The notes under the pieces: generated by a model | The model's input: only the letters and a program-made list of their open reading frames with translations | What the model was told of the DNA's origin: nothing | The model's database searches: none | Shown: positions 1-7,337 of the stretch, in pieces | How the letters are laid out: the number at the start of each line of letters is the position of its first letter | Numbering within the stretch: position 1 is the stretch's first letter | Position numbers and translations under genes: made by a program | NCBI RefSeq assembly: GCF_014042015.1 | Contig: NZ_CP059493.1 | Coordinates: 1,860,001 to 1,924,000 of the forward strand | Reading direction: 5' to 3' | DNA: 64,000 nt | Source: Actinotalea sp. JY-7876 | GTDB taxonomy: Bacteria; Actinomycetota; Actinomycetes; Actinomycetales; Cellulomonadaceae

Positions 1-143
1 GGGACCGGCGCGGACAGGTCGCGCAGCTCGCCGTCCACACGGGCGACCACGACCTCGCGGCGCCCCTCGAAGAGCTCTGCCGCCGTCGTCCCCTCGGGCA
101 CCTCACGCTGGGCTCCGTCGACGGTCAGGGTGATCTGTGGCAC
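1..143 (-). CDS. thrS: Threonine-tRNA ligase, N-terminal fragment
   Basis: Only the first 47 codons are inside the window; the gene runs off the left edge. Read on the minus strand from a GTG at 143, the peptide starts [10 protein letters not shown] and continues through [12 protein letters not shown] and [13 protein letters not shown]. This is the ubiquitin-like TGS domain that opens threonyl-tRNA synthetase, the cytoplasmic enzyme that charges tRNA-Thr. A GAGGAG ribosome-binding site lies just upstream of the GTG. RelA/SpoT proteins also carry TGS domains, but there it is internal; a TGS domain directly at the N-terminus fits ThrRS best. Confidence 0.8.
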   Translation of the reverse strand, partial: MPQITLTVDGAQREVPEGTTAAELFEGRREVVVARVDGELRDLSAPV

Positions 144-421
144 GGCACGAACTCCTCGATTGGGCGGTCCGACGATGCTACCGACCGGGGACCGCCCGGG
201 GGACGCGCACAGGGCCGGGGCCCGTCTCAGGTGTCGGGAAGGCGGGCCTCACGGCACTGAGCCGGACGGGTGATGCACCCGGCGACGACTCCTGCGGCGC
301 ACCCGGACGGGACCTAGGTCACACATCACGGGCAGGCCGCCTGACCTGCGAGGTCTCAGGGAGTCATAAACAGTTTCACCCGGTGATGCCCCGTTCGGGG
401 GATGACCGGGGGCCGACAAGG
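144..421. other. Gene-free upstream region of thrS
   Basis: This 278-base stretch between thrS and the tRNA-Val gene holds no coding sequence I can support. It contains a short inverted repeat GACCT-gcg-AGGTC near 353-365 and an AT-richer patch near 366-380 (minus strand GTTTATGACT) that could be a thrS promoter. I looked for a T-box leader and could not identify one. Confidence 0.4.
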
Positions 422-493
422 TGGGCGATACTGGGTTCGAACCAGTGACCTCCTCGGTGTGAACGAGGCGCTCTACCACTGAGCCAATCGCCC
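422..493 (-). tRNA. tRNA-Val (anticodon CAC)
   Basis: The minus strand folds as a cloverleaf: acceptor GGGCGAT pairs with ATCGCCC, the D arm is GGCTCAGTGGTAGAGC, the anticodon stem CCTCG/CGAGG encloses loop TTCACAC (anticodon CAC, reading GUG), and the T arm contains GGTTCGAACC. The discriminator base is A and CCA is not encoded. It is the isoacceptor partner of the GAC tRNA-Val about 3 kb away and shares the same acceptor sequence. Confidence 0.95.
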
Positions 494-592
494 GTCATGC
501 GGCGTGGTGCTCACGAGGGAGCACCGCACGACGACGCGATGATGTTAGCGAACTCCGCGCCGAATACGGAATCGACAGGGAAAGGGGTGGCC

Positions 593-1021
593 ATGGCAGG
601 ACAGGTCGAGGACGTCCGCGAGGCCGTCCCGATGCACCTGGTGCTCTCCGACGCGAGCGTGATGCCCGTGCGGGCCGAGCTCAGCTTCGACGCGAGCGAT
701 CCCTACACGGTGCGCGTCGTCTTCACGGGGACCCACTCGACGTCCACGTGGCTGCTGGGCCGCGAGCTCATCGCGCACGGTGTGCTGGCCGACGCGTCGG
801 CGCCGGCGGGGACCGGCGACGCGCGGATCTGGCGCGACGAGGACCCGACCTACCTGCTCGTGGCGCTGAGCGGCGTCGAGGGCGACGCCCTGCTCGCCGG
901 CCCGGTCGAGCCGTTCAAGCGGTTCATCGCCGCCACGGTCGAGCTCGTGCCGTTCGGCAGCGAGGGTCAGCGCATGGAGAACGAGATCTCGCGGCTGATC
1001 GTGACGCTTCTCGACGCCTGA
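593..1021 (+). CDS. SsgA/SsgB-like sporulation and cell division regulator
   Basis: A 142-residue protein of the SsgA-like (SALP) family. In actinobacteria these small proteins position FtsZ during septation; SsgB is the conserved member, present also in non-sporulating genera. Visible family features are an N-terminal part containing MHLVLSDASVMPVRAELSFD, a central TGTHSTSTWLLGRELI block, and a C-terminal segment with EPFKRFIAATVELVPFGSE. The ATG at 593 is chosen because AAAGGGG precedes it and similarity begins soon after; an in-frame ATG at 497 would add 32 residues lacking family character and start next to the tRNA. It is a single-gene unit converging on pabC. Confidence 0.8.
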   Translation: MAGQVEDVREAVPMHLVLSDASVMPVRAELSFDASDPYTVRVVFTGTHSTSTWLLGRELIAHGVLADASAPAGTGDARIWRDEDPTYLLVALSGVEGDALLAGPVEPFKRFIAATVELVPFGSEGQRMENEISRLIVTLLDA

Positions 1022-1039
1022 GGCCCGGCCCCGCCGGCC

Positions 1040-1894
1040 TCACGGGTCGACGTCGGCCGCCTCGCGCTCGCGGTACAGGGCGGCGACCCGCTCGGTCAGC
1101 GGCCCGGCCGCCAGCCGGTGGCCGTCGAGCCCGACGATCGGCACGAACGTCCGGACCGAGCCGCTCAGCGCGAGGTGGGCCCGGCCGGCGACGACGTCGT
1201 CCAGCGCGGTCCAGGGCAGCTCGTCCGGTCCCGCCTCGCGCACCGGCAGCCCCGCCTGCGCGGACCACTCCAGCACGAGCTCCCGCGTGATGCCCGCGAG
1301 GCACCCGGTGCTCAGCGCGGGCGTCAGCAGCTCGCCGTCGCGCTCGACGAAGGTGTTGCTCCCCGTGCCCTCGCACAGCGCCCCGACGGTGTTGGCCAGG
1401 AGCGCCTCGTCCGCGCCCTGGCGCGTCGCCTCGCCCAGCGCCACGACGTTCTCGGCGTACGACGTCGTCTTGAGGCCCGCGACGGCGGAGCGCTCGTTGC
1501 GCGTCCACGGCACGCGGACCGCGGTGACGGGGCGCGGGGGTGCCGCGGGTCCGGCGACGACCAGGAGCGTCTGCGCGCCCGGGGTGCGCCCGGACCCGAG
1601 CGGGCCGAGGCCCGCCGTGAGCGTGATCCGCACCCGGCCCGCGCCGGGCTGCGCGGCGAGCACCGCCGACACACCGGCCCGGACGGCGTCGAGGTCCGGC
1701 TCGTCGAGCCCGAGCCCGCGCGCCGAGCGCCCGAGGCGCGCGAGGTGGCGGGTGAGGGCGAACGCGCTCCCCCGCACGACCCCGCAGGTCTCGAACACGC
1801 CGTCGCCCACCGTGACCCCGTGGTCGACGGGGCTGAGGACCGGTTCGGCCGCATCCCGCAGGCGTCCGTCCGCCCACACCGCAAGGTCGCTCAT
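1040..1894 (-). CDS. pabC: Aminodeoxychorismate lyase (class IV aminotransferase fold)
   Basis: A 284-residue PLP enzyme of the class IV aminotransferase family. It would release pyruvate from 4-amino-4-deoxychorismate to give p-aminobenzoate for folate synthesis. Lys142 in GLKTTSY is the expected Schiff-base lysine, and GDGVFET near residue 30 is the usual N-terminal block. The start codon overlaps the pabB stop as ATGA, so the two genes are translationally coupled. Branched-chain or D-amino-acid aminotransferases share the fold; the pabB partner makes PabC the best reading. Confidence 0.82.
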   Translation of the reverse strand: MSDLAVWADGRLRDAAEPVLSPVDHGVTVGDGVFETCGVVRGSAFALTRHLARLGRSARGLGLDEPDLDAVRAGVSAVLAAQPGAGRVRITLTAGLGPLGSGRTPGAQTLLVVAGPAAPPRPVTAVRVPWTRNERSAVAGLKTTSYAENVVALGEATRQGADEALLANTVGALCEGTGSNTFVERDGELLTPALSTGCLAGITRELVLEWSAQAGLPVREAGPDELPWTALDDVVAGRAHLALSGSVRTFVPIVGLDGHRLAAGPLTERVAALYREREAADVDP

Positions 1895-3009
1895 CGGTCG
1901 TCCTCCTCGTCCGCGCCCGGGGGCACCGTCCCATCATCCGCCGTCGCGCTCGCGAGGGCGACGAGGCGCGCGGCCTTGAGCTCGGTCTCGGCCCACTCGG
2001 CCGCCGCGTCGCTCCCCCACGTCAGGCCCGCCCCCGTGCCGAAGTGGAGCCGGCCGTCGGCGGTCCACCAGAACGTGCGGATGGCGACCGCGAGCTCGGC
2101 CTCACCGCGGTCGCCGTCGACCCAGCCGAACGCGCCGCAGTAGGGACCGCGGGGACCGGGCTCGAGCTCGCGGATGACCGAGAGCGCGGCGCGCTTCGGC
2201 GCCCCGGAGACCGACGCGGGCGGGAACGTGGCCGCGAGCAGCCTCTCCCAGCCCTGGCCGGGCAGCAGGCGCCCCTCGACCCGCGTGACGAGGTGGACCA
2301 GGCCCGGGTGGTGCTCGACCCCCAGCAACGACGTCACCTCGACCGTGCCGGGGCGGCACACGCGCTGCAGGTCGTTGCGCACCATGTCCGCGATCATCAC
2401 GTTCTCGGCCCGGTCCTTGCCGGACAGCCCGGCGGCGGTGGCGGCCGTGCCCTTGATCGGACCCGACCCCACCCCGCCGTCGCGCACGCGCAGGAAGAGC
2501 TCGGGTGACGCCGAGACCACCCACGCCGGGGGCAGGCCCTGCCCCGCCGGGACGTGCAGGGCGCCGGCGTGCGGCGCCGGGTTGCCCACCTCGAGGGCCG
2601 CCGCGAGGGCCGCGGCCGAGGGCTCCGCGCCGTCGGAGCCGGCCGGCAACGGCGCGCTGAGCACCCGGCACAGGTTCACCTGGTAGACGTCTCCGGCCCG
2701 GATCCGCTCCCGCACGGCCGCGACGCCGGCGAGGTAGGCGTCGCGGGACATCGAGCTCGACCAGGCGTCGGCCGGCGGGCCCCGCCACGGCAGACCGCCC
2801 GGTGACACGCCGTCCCGCGTGACCTCGGCGAAGCGCCAGGCGCGGACGGGACCGTCGAACTCCCCCACGACCACCCAGAACCCGTGCTCGAGACGCTCCG
2901 GGTGGCGGAGCACGTCGACGCACTCCACGGGCCCGCGGGCACGGACCCCGGCGAAGCGGGCCCAGCCCTCGACGGGCAGGCGCGGGACCTCGAGGGGATC
3001 GACCGGCAC
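1891..3009 (-). CDS. pabB: Aminodeoxychorismate synthase component I
   Basis: A 372-residue chorismate-utilising enzyme that aminates chorismate to 4-amino-4-deoxychorismate in the folate pathway. The motif GPIKGT near residue 185 carries the lysine typical of PabB; anthranilate synthases have alanine there. Further blocks are DMVRNDLQRVC near 210, FPPASVSGAPK near 265 and GAFGW near 300. It is shorter than the roughly 450 residues of E. coli PabB, mostly at the N-terminus, as is common in actinobacteria. The GTG start at 3009 gives the frame that overlaps pabC. No glutamine amidotransferase (PabA) gene is adjacent. Confidence 0.85.
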   Translation of the reverse strand: MPVDPLEVPRLPVEGWARFAGVRARGPVECVDVLRHPERLEHGFWVVVGEFDGPVRAWRFAEVTRDGVSPGGLPWRGPPADAWSSSMSRDAYLAGVAAVRERIRAGDVYQVNLCRVLSAPLPAGSDGAEPSAAALAAALEVGNPAPHAGALHVPAGQGLPPAWVVSASPELFLRVRDGGVGSGPIKGTAATAAGLSGKDRAENVMIADMVRNDLQRVCRPGTVEVTSLLGVEHHPGLVHLVTRVEGRLLPGQGWERLLAATFPPASVSGAPKRAALSVIRELEPGPRGPYCGAFGWVDGDRGEAELAVAIRTFWWTADGRLHFGTGAGLTWGSDAAAEWAETELKAARLVALASATADDGTVPPGADEEDDR

Positions 3010-3054
3010 GCGGCCACGCTAGCGGGCGCCCGACGCGCGGGGCGGCGGGCCGGT

Positions 3055-3084
3055 TTGGCTCTGGTCCTCGCGGTCCGTTAGAGT
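3055..3084 (+). promoter_or_regulatory. Promoter of the tRNA Gly-Cys-Val cluster
   Basis: TTGGCT at 3055-3060 and TAGAGT at 3079-3084, separated by 18 bases, form a plausible housekeeping sigma promoter. Transcription would begin near 3091, about 37 bases before the tRNA-Gly gene. No other promoter candidate was seen between the three tRNAs, so they are probably co-transcribed. Confidence 0.55.
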
Positions 3085-3127
3085 TCGGGACGCACAAGGC
3101 GCCGGGGAGACCCGGAGAGCGTGTCGC

Positions 3128-3199
3128 GCGGACGTGGCTCAGTGGTAGAGCATCACCTTGCCAAGGTGAGGGTCGCGGGTTCGAATCCCGTCGTCCGCT
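3128..3199 (+). tRNA. tRNA-Gly (anticodon GCC)
   Basis: Cloverleaf with acceptor GCGGACG/CGTCCGC, D arm GGCTCAGTGGTAGAGC, anticodon stem TCACC/GGTGA around loop TTGCCAA (anticodon GCC), and T arm with GGTTCGAATCC. The discriminator is T and CCA is not encoded. First gene of a three-tRNA cluster. Confidence 0.95.
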
Positions 3200-3251
3200 C
3201 GGAGGCGACATACCCGTACGGGCAACGCCCAGGTGGGTGCAGGAGCCTTAC

Positions 3252-3322
3252 GGTGGAGTGGCCGAGAGGCGAGGCAGCGGCCTGCAAAGCCGTCCACACG
3301 GGTTCGAATCCCGTCTCCACCT
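3252..3322 (+). tRNA. tRNA-Cys (anticodon GCA)
   Basis: Cloverleaf of 71 bases with acceptor GGTGGAG/CTCCACC, anticodon loop CTGCAAA closed by GGC/GCC (anticodon GCA), and T arm with GGTTCGAATCC. The discriminator is T and CCA is not encoded. Second gene of the cluster. Confidence 0.95.
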
Positions 3323-3371
3323 CGCATCAGCAGTCCAGCATCAACCGAGCAGCACAGCCGTGTTCCGGCAC

Positions 3372-3446
3372 GGGCGATTGGCGCAGCGGTAGCGCGCTTC
3401 CCTGACACGGAAGAGGTCACTGGTTCGATCCCAGTATCGCCCACCA
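3372..3446 (+). tRNA. tRNA-Val (anticodon GAC), CCA encoded
   Basis: Acceptor GGGCGAT/ATCGCCC, D arm GGCGCAGCGGTAGCGC, anticodon stem CTTCC/GGAAG around loop CTGACAC (anticodon GAC), and T arm with GGTTCGATCC. Unlike the other tRNAs here, the 3' CCA is encoded (3444-3446). Last gene of the Gly-Cys-Val cluster. Confidence 0.95.
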
Positions 3447-3671
3447 GCATCACCGCAGGTCACAGGCCGTTTCGGAGACATCCGAGGCGGCCTTCGGCGT
3501 GTCGGGGACCCCGCGCAGCAACGGCTGTAGAGGGGCCTCCCTGACAGTGGTGTCGCCCTCGGCACCGTGACGTGGACACCCCCGTCCCGACCCGGCGCGC
3601 GGACGCGCCGGTCCAGTCGTCGGGGTGACCTCGCTGTCCAACTCCCAGGTGGGGCGGCAGGATGGCGGCGC

Positions 3672-4838
3672 ATGACGACGCCCCCTCCCTTCCACCTCCG
3701 CACCGCCGACGATCTGCGGCGGCGCGGCTCGGTCAAGTGGTCGACCGCCGGGGACGTTCTGGGCGCCGGGGTCGCCGAGATGGACTTCCCGGCCAGCGAG
3801 CCCGTCGTGGCTGCCCTTCGCTCGGCGGTCGACGCCCAGGCGTTCGGCTACCTGCCGCCCTCGGTGGCGGCGGCGACGTCCCGGGCGACGGCCCACCGGC
3901 TGCGCAGCGCCTACCGGTGGGACGTGCCCGCATCCGCGGTGCATCTGGTCGCCGACGTGCACACCGCGTTCCGCACGGCCGTCGAGCACTTCTCCGCGCC
4001 CGGCTCACCGGTCGTCGTCCCCACACCCGCCTACATGCCGTTCCTCGCGGCGCCGGGCATCCTCGGGCGGCCGCTCGTCGAGGTCCCCATGGCGCGGGCC
4101 GCAGGGGGATGGACCCTGGACCTCGACGCGATCAGCCGGGCGCTGGAGCCCGCCGGCGGCCTGGTCGTGCTGGTCAACCCGCACAACCCCACGGGCCACG
4201 TGCACACCCGCGCGGAGCTGCTCGCACTGGCGGACGTCGTGGCGGCGACCGGGGCGCGAGTCCTCGCCGACGAGATCCACGCACCCCTCGTCCTTCCCGG
4301 CGCGACCCACGTCCCGTACGCGTCGCTGTCTGCCACGACCGCCGCCCACACCGTCACGGCCGTGTCGGCGTCGAAGGCGTGGAACCTGCCCGGGCTCAAG
4401 TGCGCCCAGCTCGTCACCACCAACCCTGCGGACGACGCCACGTGGGAGCGCATCGCCGTCGTCGCCGGGCAGGGGGCGAGCACTCTCGGTGCGATCGCCA
4501 CCACCGCGGCGTACACCGAGGGCGGCCCGTGGCTCGAGGAGGTGCGCGACTACCTCGACGGCACCCGGGCCCTGCTGGTGGACCTCGTCGCCGAGCACCT
4601 TCCCGAGGTGCGCTGGACGCCGCCGCAGGGCACCTACCTCGCCTGGCTCGACTGCCGAGGCCTCGACCTGGCGATGGCGCCGGCCACCTTCTTCGCCGAG
4701 CGGGCGGGTGTCGCGGGGGTCGACGGTGCGGCGTGCGGCGCCGTCGGCGCGGGATGGCTCCGGTACAACTTCGCCACGCCGCGGCCCCTCGTCGAGCAGG
4801 CCGTGCGACACATGGGGGCCGCGGCCGCGCGAGCCTGA
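3672..4838 (+). CDS. MalY/PatB-type aminotransferase (probable C-S lyase)
   Basis: A 388-residue fold-type I PLP enzyme of the MalY/PatB branch, which usually cleaves cystathionine or other cysteine S-conjugates (beta-C-S lyase). Lys235 in SASKAWNLPG is the expected PLP lysine, VNPHNPTGHVH is the cofactor-phosphate and substrate-carboxylate region, and DEIHAPLVLPG contains the PLP-binding aspartate. The ATG at 3672 begins the conserved region; an upstream in-frame ATG at 3567 would add 35 low-complexity residues. It stands alone downstream of the tRNAs. Some homologues, such as E. coli MalY, also have regulatory roles. Confidence 0.8.
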   Translation: MTTPPPFHLRTADDLRRRGSVKWSTAGDVLGAGVAEMDFPASEPVVAALRSAVDAQAFGYLPPSVAAATSRATAHRLRSAYRWDVPASAVHLVADVHTAFRTAVEHFSAPGSPVVVPTPAYMPFLAAPGILGRPLVEVPMARAAGGWTLDLDAISRALEPAGGLVVLVNPHNPTGHVHTRAELLALADVVAATGARVLADEIHAPLVLPGATHVPYASLSATTAAHTVTAVSASKAWNLPGLKCAQLVTTNPADDATWERIAVVAGQGASTLGAIATTAAYTEGGPWLEEVRDYLDGTRALLVDLVAEHLPEVRWTPPQGTYLAWLDCRGLDLAMAPATFFAERAGVAGVDGAACGAVGAGWLRYNFATPRPLVEQAVRHMGAAAARA

Positions 4839-4892
4839 GCCGACGGTCCAGCCCGGACCGGGCTGCGACCCGAGGGCTCGCCCTAGTCATCC

Positions 4893-4918
4893 TGGTACCG
4901 TTCCCGGTAACGTTCCCA
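4893..4918. promoter_or_regulatory. Tandem 12-bp repeats, candidate LacI-family operator
   Basis: Two adjacent 12-bp repeats differing at one base lie at 4894-4905 (GGTACCGTTCCC) and 4906-4917 (GGTAACGTTCCC). The second is a near-palindrome around AACGTT, the shape of many LacI-family operators with a central CG. The site is 70 bases upstream of the solute-binding protein gene whose operon includes a LacI regulator, so autoregulation is likely. This is inferred from sequence shape and position. Confidence 0.5.
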
Positions 4919-4987
4919 GAGCCGCGACGACGCGGCCGCGCCCGTCACCGGGTACGGGACAACGCCGACGCGAGAGGCCATGCAACG

Positions 4988-6301
4988 ATGCCTGAGACCC
5001 ACTGCCCGAGGCCGACCACCACCGGGAGCCGCCGTGCGGTCTTCGCCGGGGTCGGGGTGCTCGCCCTGGCTCTGAGCGCCTGCAGCGGCAGCACCGACCC
5101 GGGCGACGACGGCGACGTCGAGCTGCGATTCAGCTGGTGGGGCAGCGACGCACGGCACGAGATCACGCAGACCGTGATCGACGCCTACGAGGCCAAGAAC
5201 CCCGGTGTCACAATCACGCCCGAGTACAGCGACTACGGCGGCTACTGGGACAAGCTCGCCACCACGGTCGCCGCCAACGACATGCCCGACGTCATCCAGA
5301 TGGACGAGAAGTACCTGCGCGAGTACGCGGGGCGCGGTGCGCTCCTCGAGATCCCCGAGTCCGTGGACACCAGTGCGATCGACCCCGCGGCGCTCGGGAT
5401 CGGGCACATGGAAGATGGGCTCTTCGCGATCCCGGCCGGCATCAACTCGTTCGTGGTCATCGCGAACCCCGCGGTGTTCCGCGACGCCGGTGTCGAGCTG
5501 CCGGACGACTCGACGTGGACCTGGGACGACTACGACGAGATCGCCCGCCAGATCAGTGAGAACTCCCCGTCGGGCGTGTACGGGGCGGCCTCGATGGGCT
5601 CGTGGGACGCCTACCTCAACTACTTCGCGCGCCAGCGCGGCGAGTCGCTGTACACGGCCGACGGCGAGCTGGGGCTGAGCGTGCCGACGGTGACCGAGTT
5701 CTGGGAGACCGTCCTGCGCCGCAGCCAGGACGGCCTCACCCCGCCCCCGTCGGAGATCGTCGAGGACCTCACGGCGACGGTCGAGCAGAAGGTCTTCGCC
5801 CAGAACCGGCAGGGCATGACCGCCGCCGACAGCAACACGCTGAACTCCGCGATGACGGCCTCGGGGTCCTCGGAGCTCGTGCTGCTCCGGCCCCCCAGCC
5901 TGACCGGGAAGGCCTCCGAGAACGGGGCCTACTACAAGGGCTCGATGTTCTGGTCCATCTCCTCGCGCACGGAGCACCCGCAGGAGGCTGCGGCGTTCGT
6001 GGACTACCTGATCAACAGCACCGAGGCCGCAGAGGTCATGCTCGCCGAGCGCGGCGCGCCGCCCAACAGCGCGCTCCGCGAAGCCATCGCGGACCTGGTC
6101 AGCGACGCGGACGCAGCCACGCTCGCCTACATCGACGAGATCGCCGACGAGGTCGGAGAGGTCGCGCCGCCGGCGCCTGTGGGCGGCGGGAACACCTCCG
6201 AGGTGCTCAGCCGCTACCTGGCCGAGGTGCTCTTCGAGCGCCAGACTCCGGCTGAGGCCGCTCGGGCGTTCATCGACGAGGTGAACGCCGGCCTCGGATA
6301 G
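4988..6301 (+). CDS. Sugar ABC transporter substrate-binding lipoprotein (orphaned)
   Basis: A 437-residue family 1 extracellular solute-binding protein. The N-terminus has a basic region, a hydrophobic stretch (VFAGVGVLALAL) and a lipobox LSAC, so it should be a lipoprotein facing outside the membrane. The mature part starts FSWWGSDARHEITQTVIDAYEAKNP-like, typical of oligosaccharide-binding proteins. The ATG at 4988 places the signal peptide correctly and has a GAGAGG sequence upstream. It leads an operon with a LacI regulator and two glycosidases, but intact permeases are missing from the locus (see the remnant at 10290), so it may work with another transporter or be losing function. Confidence 0.85.
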   Translation: MPETHCPRPTTTGSRRAVFAGVGVLALALSACSGSTDPGDDGDVELRFSWWGSDARHEITQTVIDAYEAKNPGVTITPEYSDYGGYWDKLATTVAANDMPDVIQMDEKYLREYAGRGALLEIPESVDTSAIDPAALGIGHMEDGLFAIPAGINSFVVIANPAVFRDAGVELPDDSTWTWDDYDEIARQISENSPSGVYGAASMGSWDAYLNYFARQRGESLYTADGELGLSVPTVTEFWETVLRRSQDGLTPPPSEIVEDLTATVEQKVFAQNRQGMTAADSNTLNSAMTASGSSELVLLRPPSLTGKASENGAYYKGSMFWSISSRTEHPQEAAAFVDYLINSTEAAEVMLAERGAPPNSALREAIADLVSDADAATLAYIDEIADEVGEVAPPAPVGGGNTSEVLSRYLAEVLFERQTPAEAARAFIDEVNAGLG

Positions 6302-6335
6302 CCGCCACACCTCGTTGCCGACCACCGGAGGGCCC

Positions 6336-7313
6336 ATGACCGCGCGCAACATCACCATCAAGGACGTCGCCGCGGCCGCGGGAGTCGGGGTCTCGACGGT
6401 GTCGCGCGTCGTCAACGGCGAGCGCTACGTCAACCCGGCGACGCGCGAACGGGTGCAGGCCGCGATCCACGCGCTGGGTTTCCGGCCCAACCTGGCGGCC
6501 CGCAACCTCCGCCCCGGACGCCGCAGCGAGACCATCGCGCTGCTGATCGAGGACATCGCCAACCCCTTCTCCGCCGGCATCACGCACGGGGTCGAGGAGG
6601 TCGCCACCGCGCGCGGCGACCTCGTCACGATCGGAGTCACCGGGCGCAGCTTCCCGCTCGAGCAGAACCTCGTCACCGAGATGCTGCGTCGCAACGTGGA
6701 CGGTCTGCTCGTCGTGCCCGCGCCCGGCGACCACCGTCCCGTGGCGGTGGAGACCGGCGACGTCCCGCTCGTGTTCCTCGACCGTGAGCCCCAGGGCGTG
6801 GAGAGCGACGTGGTGCTCCTCGCCAACCTCGACGGCGCGCGCGGCGCCGTCGAGGACCTGCTCTCGTCGGGCCACCGCCGGATCGCCTACCTCGGTGGCG
6901 ACGTGACGGCCGAGCCCGGGTCCGAGCGCTGGGCGGGGTACCGCAGCGCCCTGGCGGACGCCGGGATACCGGTCGACCCACGGCTGGTGAGCGTCGATCA
7001 CATGACGGTGGCCTCGGCCGCGGACGCCGTGCGGGGCATCCTGCGTACCGCCGAGCCGCCGACCGCCCTGTTCGCCGACAACAACCGGATGACCCTCGCG
7101 GCGCTGACCGGTGCGGGACGCACGGCGCCTCCGACGATCGCCGGGTTCGACGACTTCGAGCTCGCCCCGCTCGTCGAGTCGCCCCTCACCCTGGTCACCT
7201 ATGACGCCGCAGAGCTCGGACGCAGTGCCGCACGCCTGCTCTACGACCGCATCGACGGTTCCACCGGCCCAGCGCGCCGGGTCGTCATCCCCACCCACCT
7301 GCGACGCGCCTGA
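6336..7313 (+). CDS. LacI-family transcriptional regulator
   Basis: A 325-residue repressor-type regulator. The N-terminal helix-turn-helix reads ITIKDVAAAAGVGVSTVSRVV with the hinge after RPNLAARNLR, followed by a periplasmic-binding-protein-like sensor domain that should bind a sugar ligand. The ATG at 6336 follows a GGAGGG site. It sits between the binding protein and the glycosidases in one plus-strand operon, so it most likely controls this locus, perhaps through the repeats at 4893-4918. Confidence 0.88.
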   Translation: MTARNITIKDVAAAAGVGVSTVSRVVNGERYVNPATRERVQAAIHALGFRPNLAARNLRPGRRSETIALLIEDIANPFSAGITHGVEEVATARGDLVTIGVTGRSFPLEQNLVTEMLRRNVDGLLVVPAPGDHRPVAVETGDVPLVFLDREPQGVESDVVLLANLDGARGAVEDLLSSGHRRIAYLGGDVTAEPGSERWAGYRSALADAGIPVDPRLVSVDHMTVASAADAVRGILRTAEPPTALFADNNRMTLAALTGAGRTAPPTIAGFDDFELAPLVESPLTLVTYDAAELGRSAARLLYDRIDGSTGPARRVVIPTHLRRA

Positions 7314-7337
7314 CGGCGCCCGACACCCGAGGACCCC

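Noticed and set aside
144-421. T-box or other leader RNA upstream of thrS
   Set aside because: I found no convincing T-box core, specifier loop or terminator/antiterminator pair; only a short inverted repeat is visible.
422-3446. Integration site associated with the tRNA genes
   Set aside because: No integrase, tRNA fragment repeat or change in gene type was seen near any of the four tRNAs.
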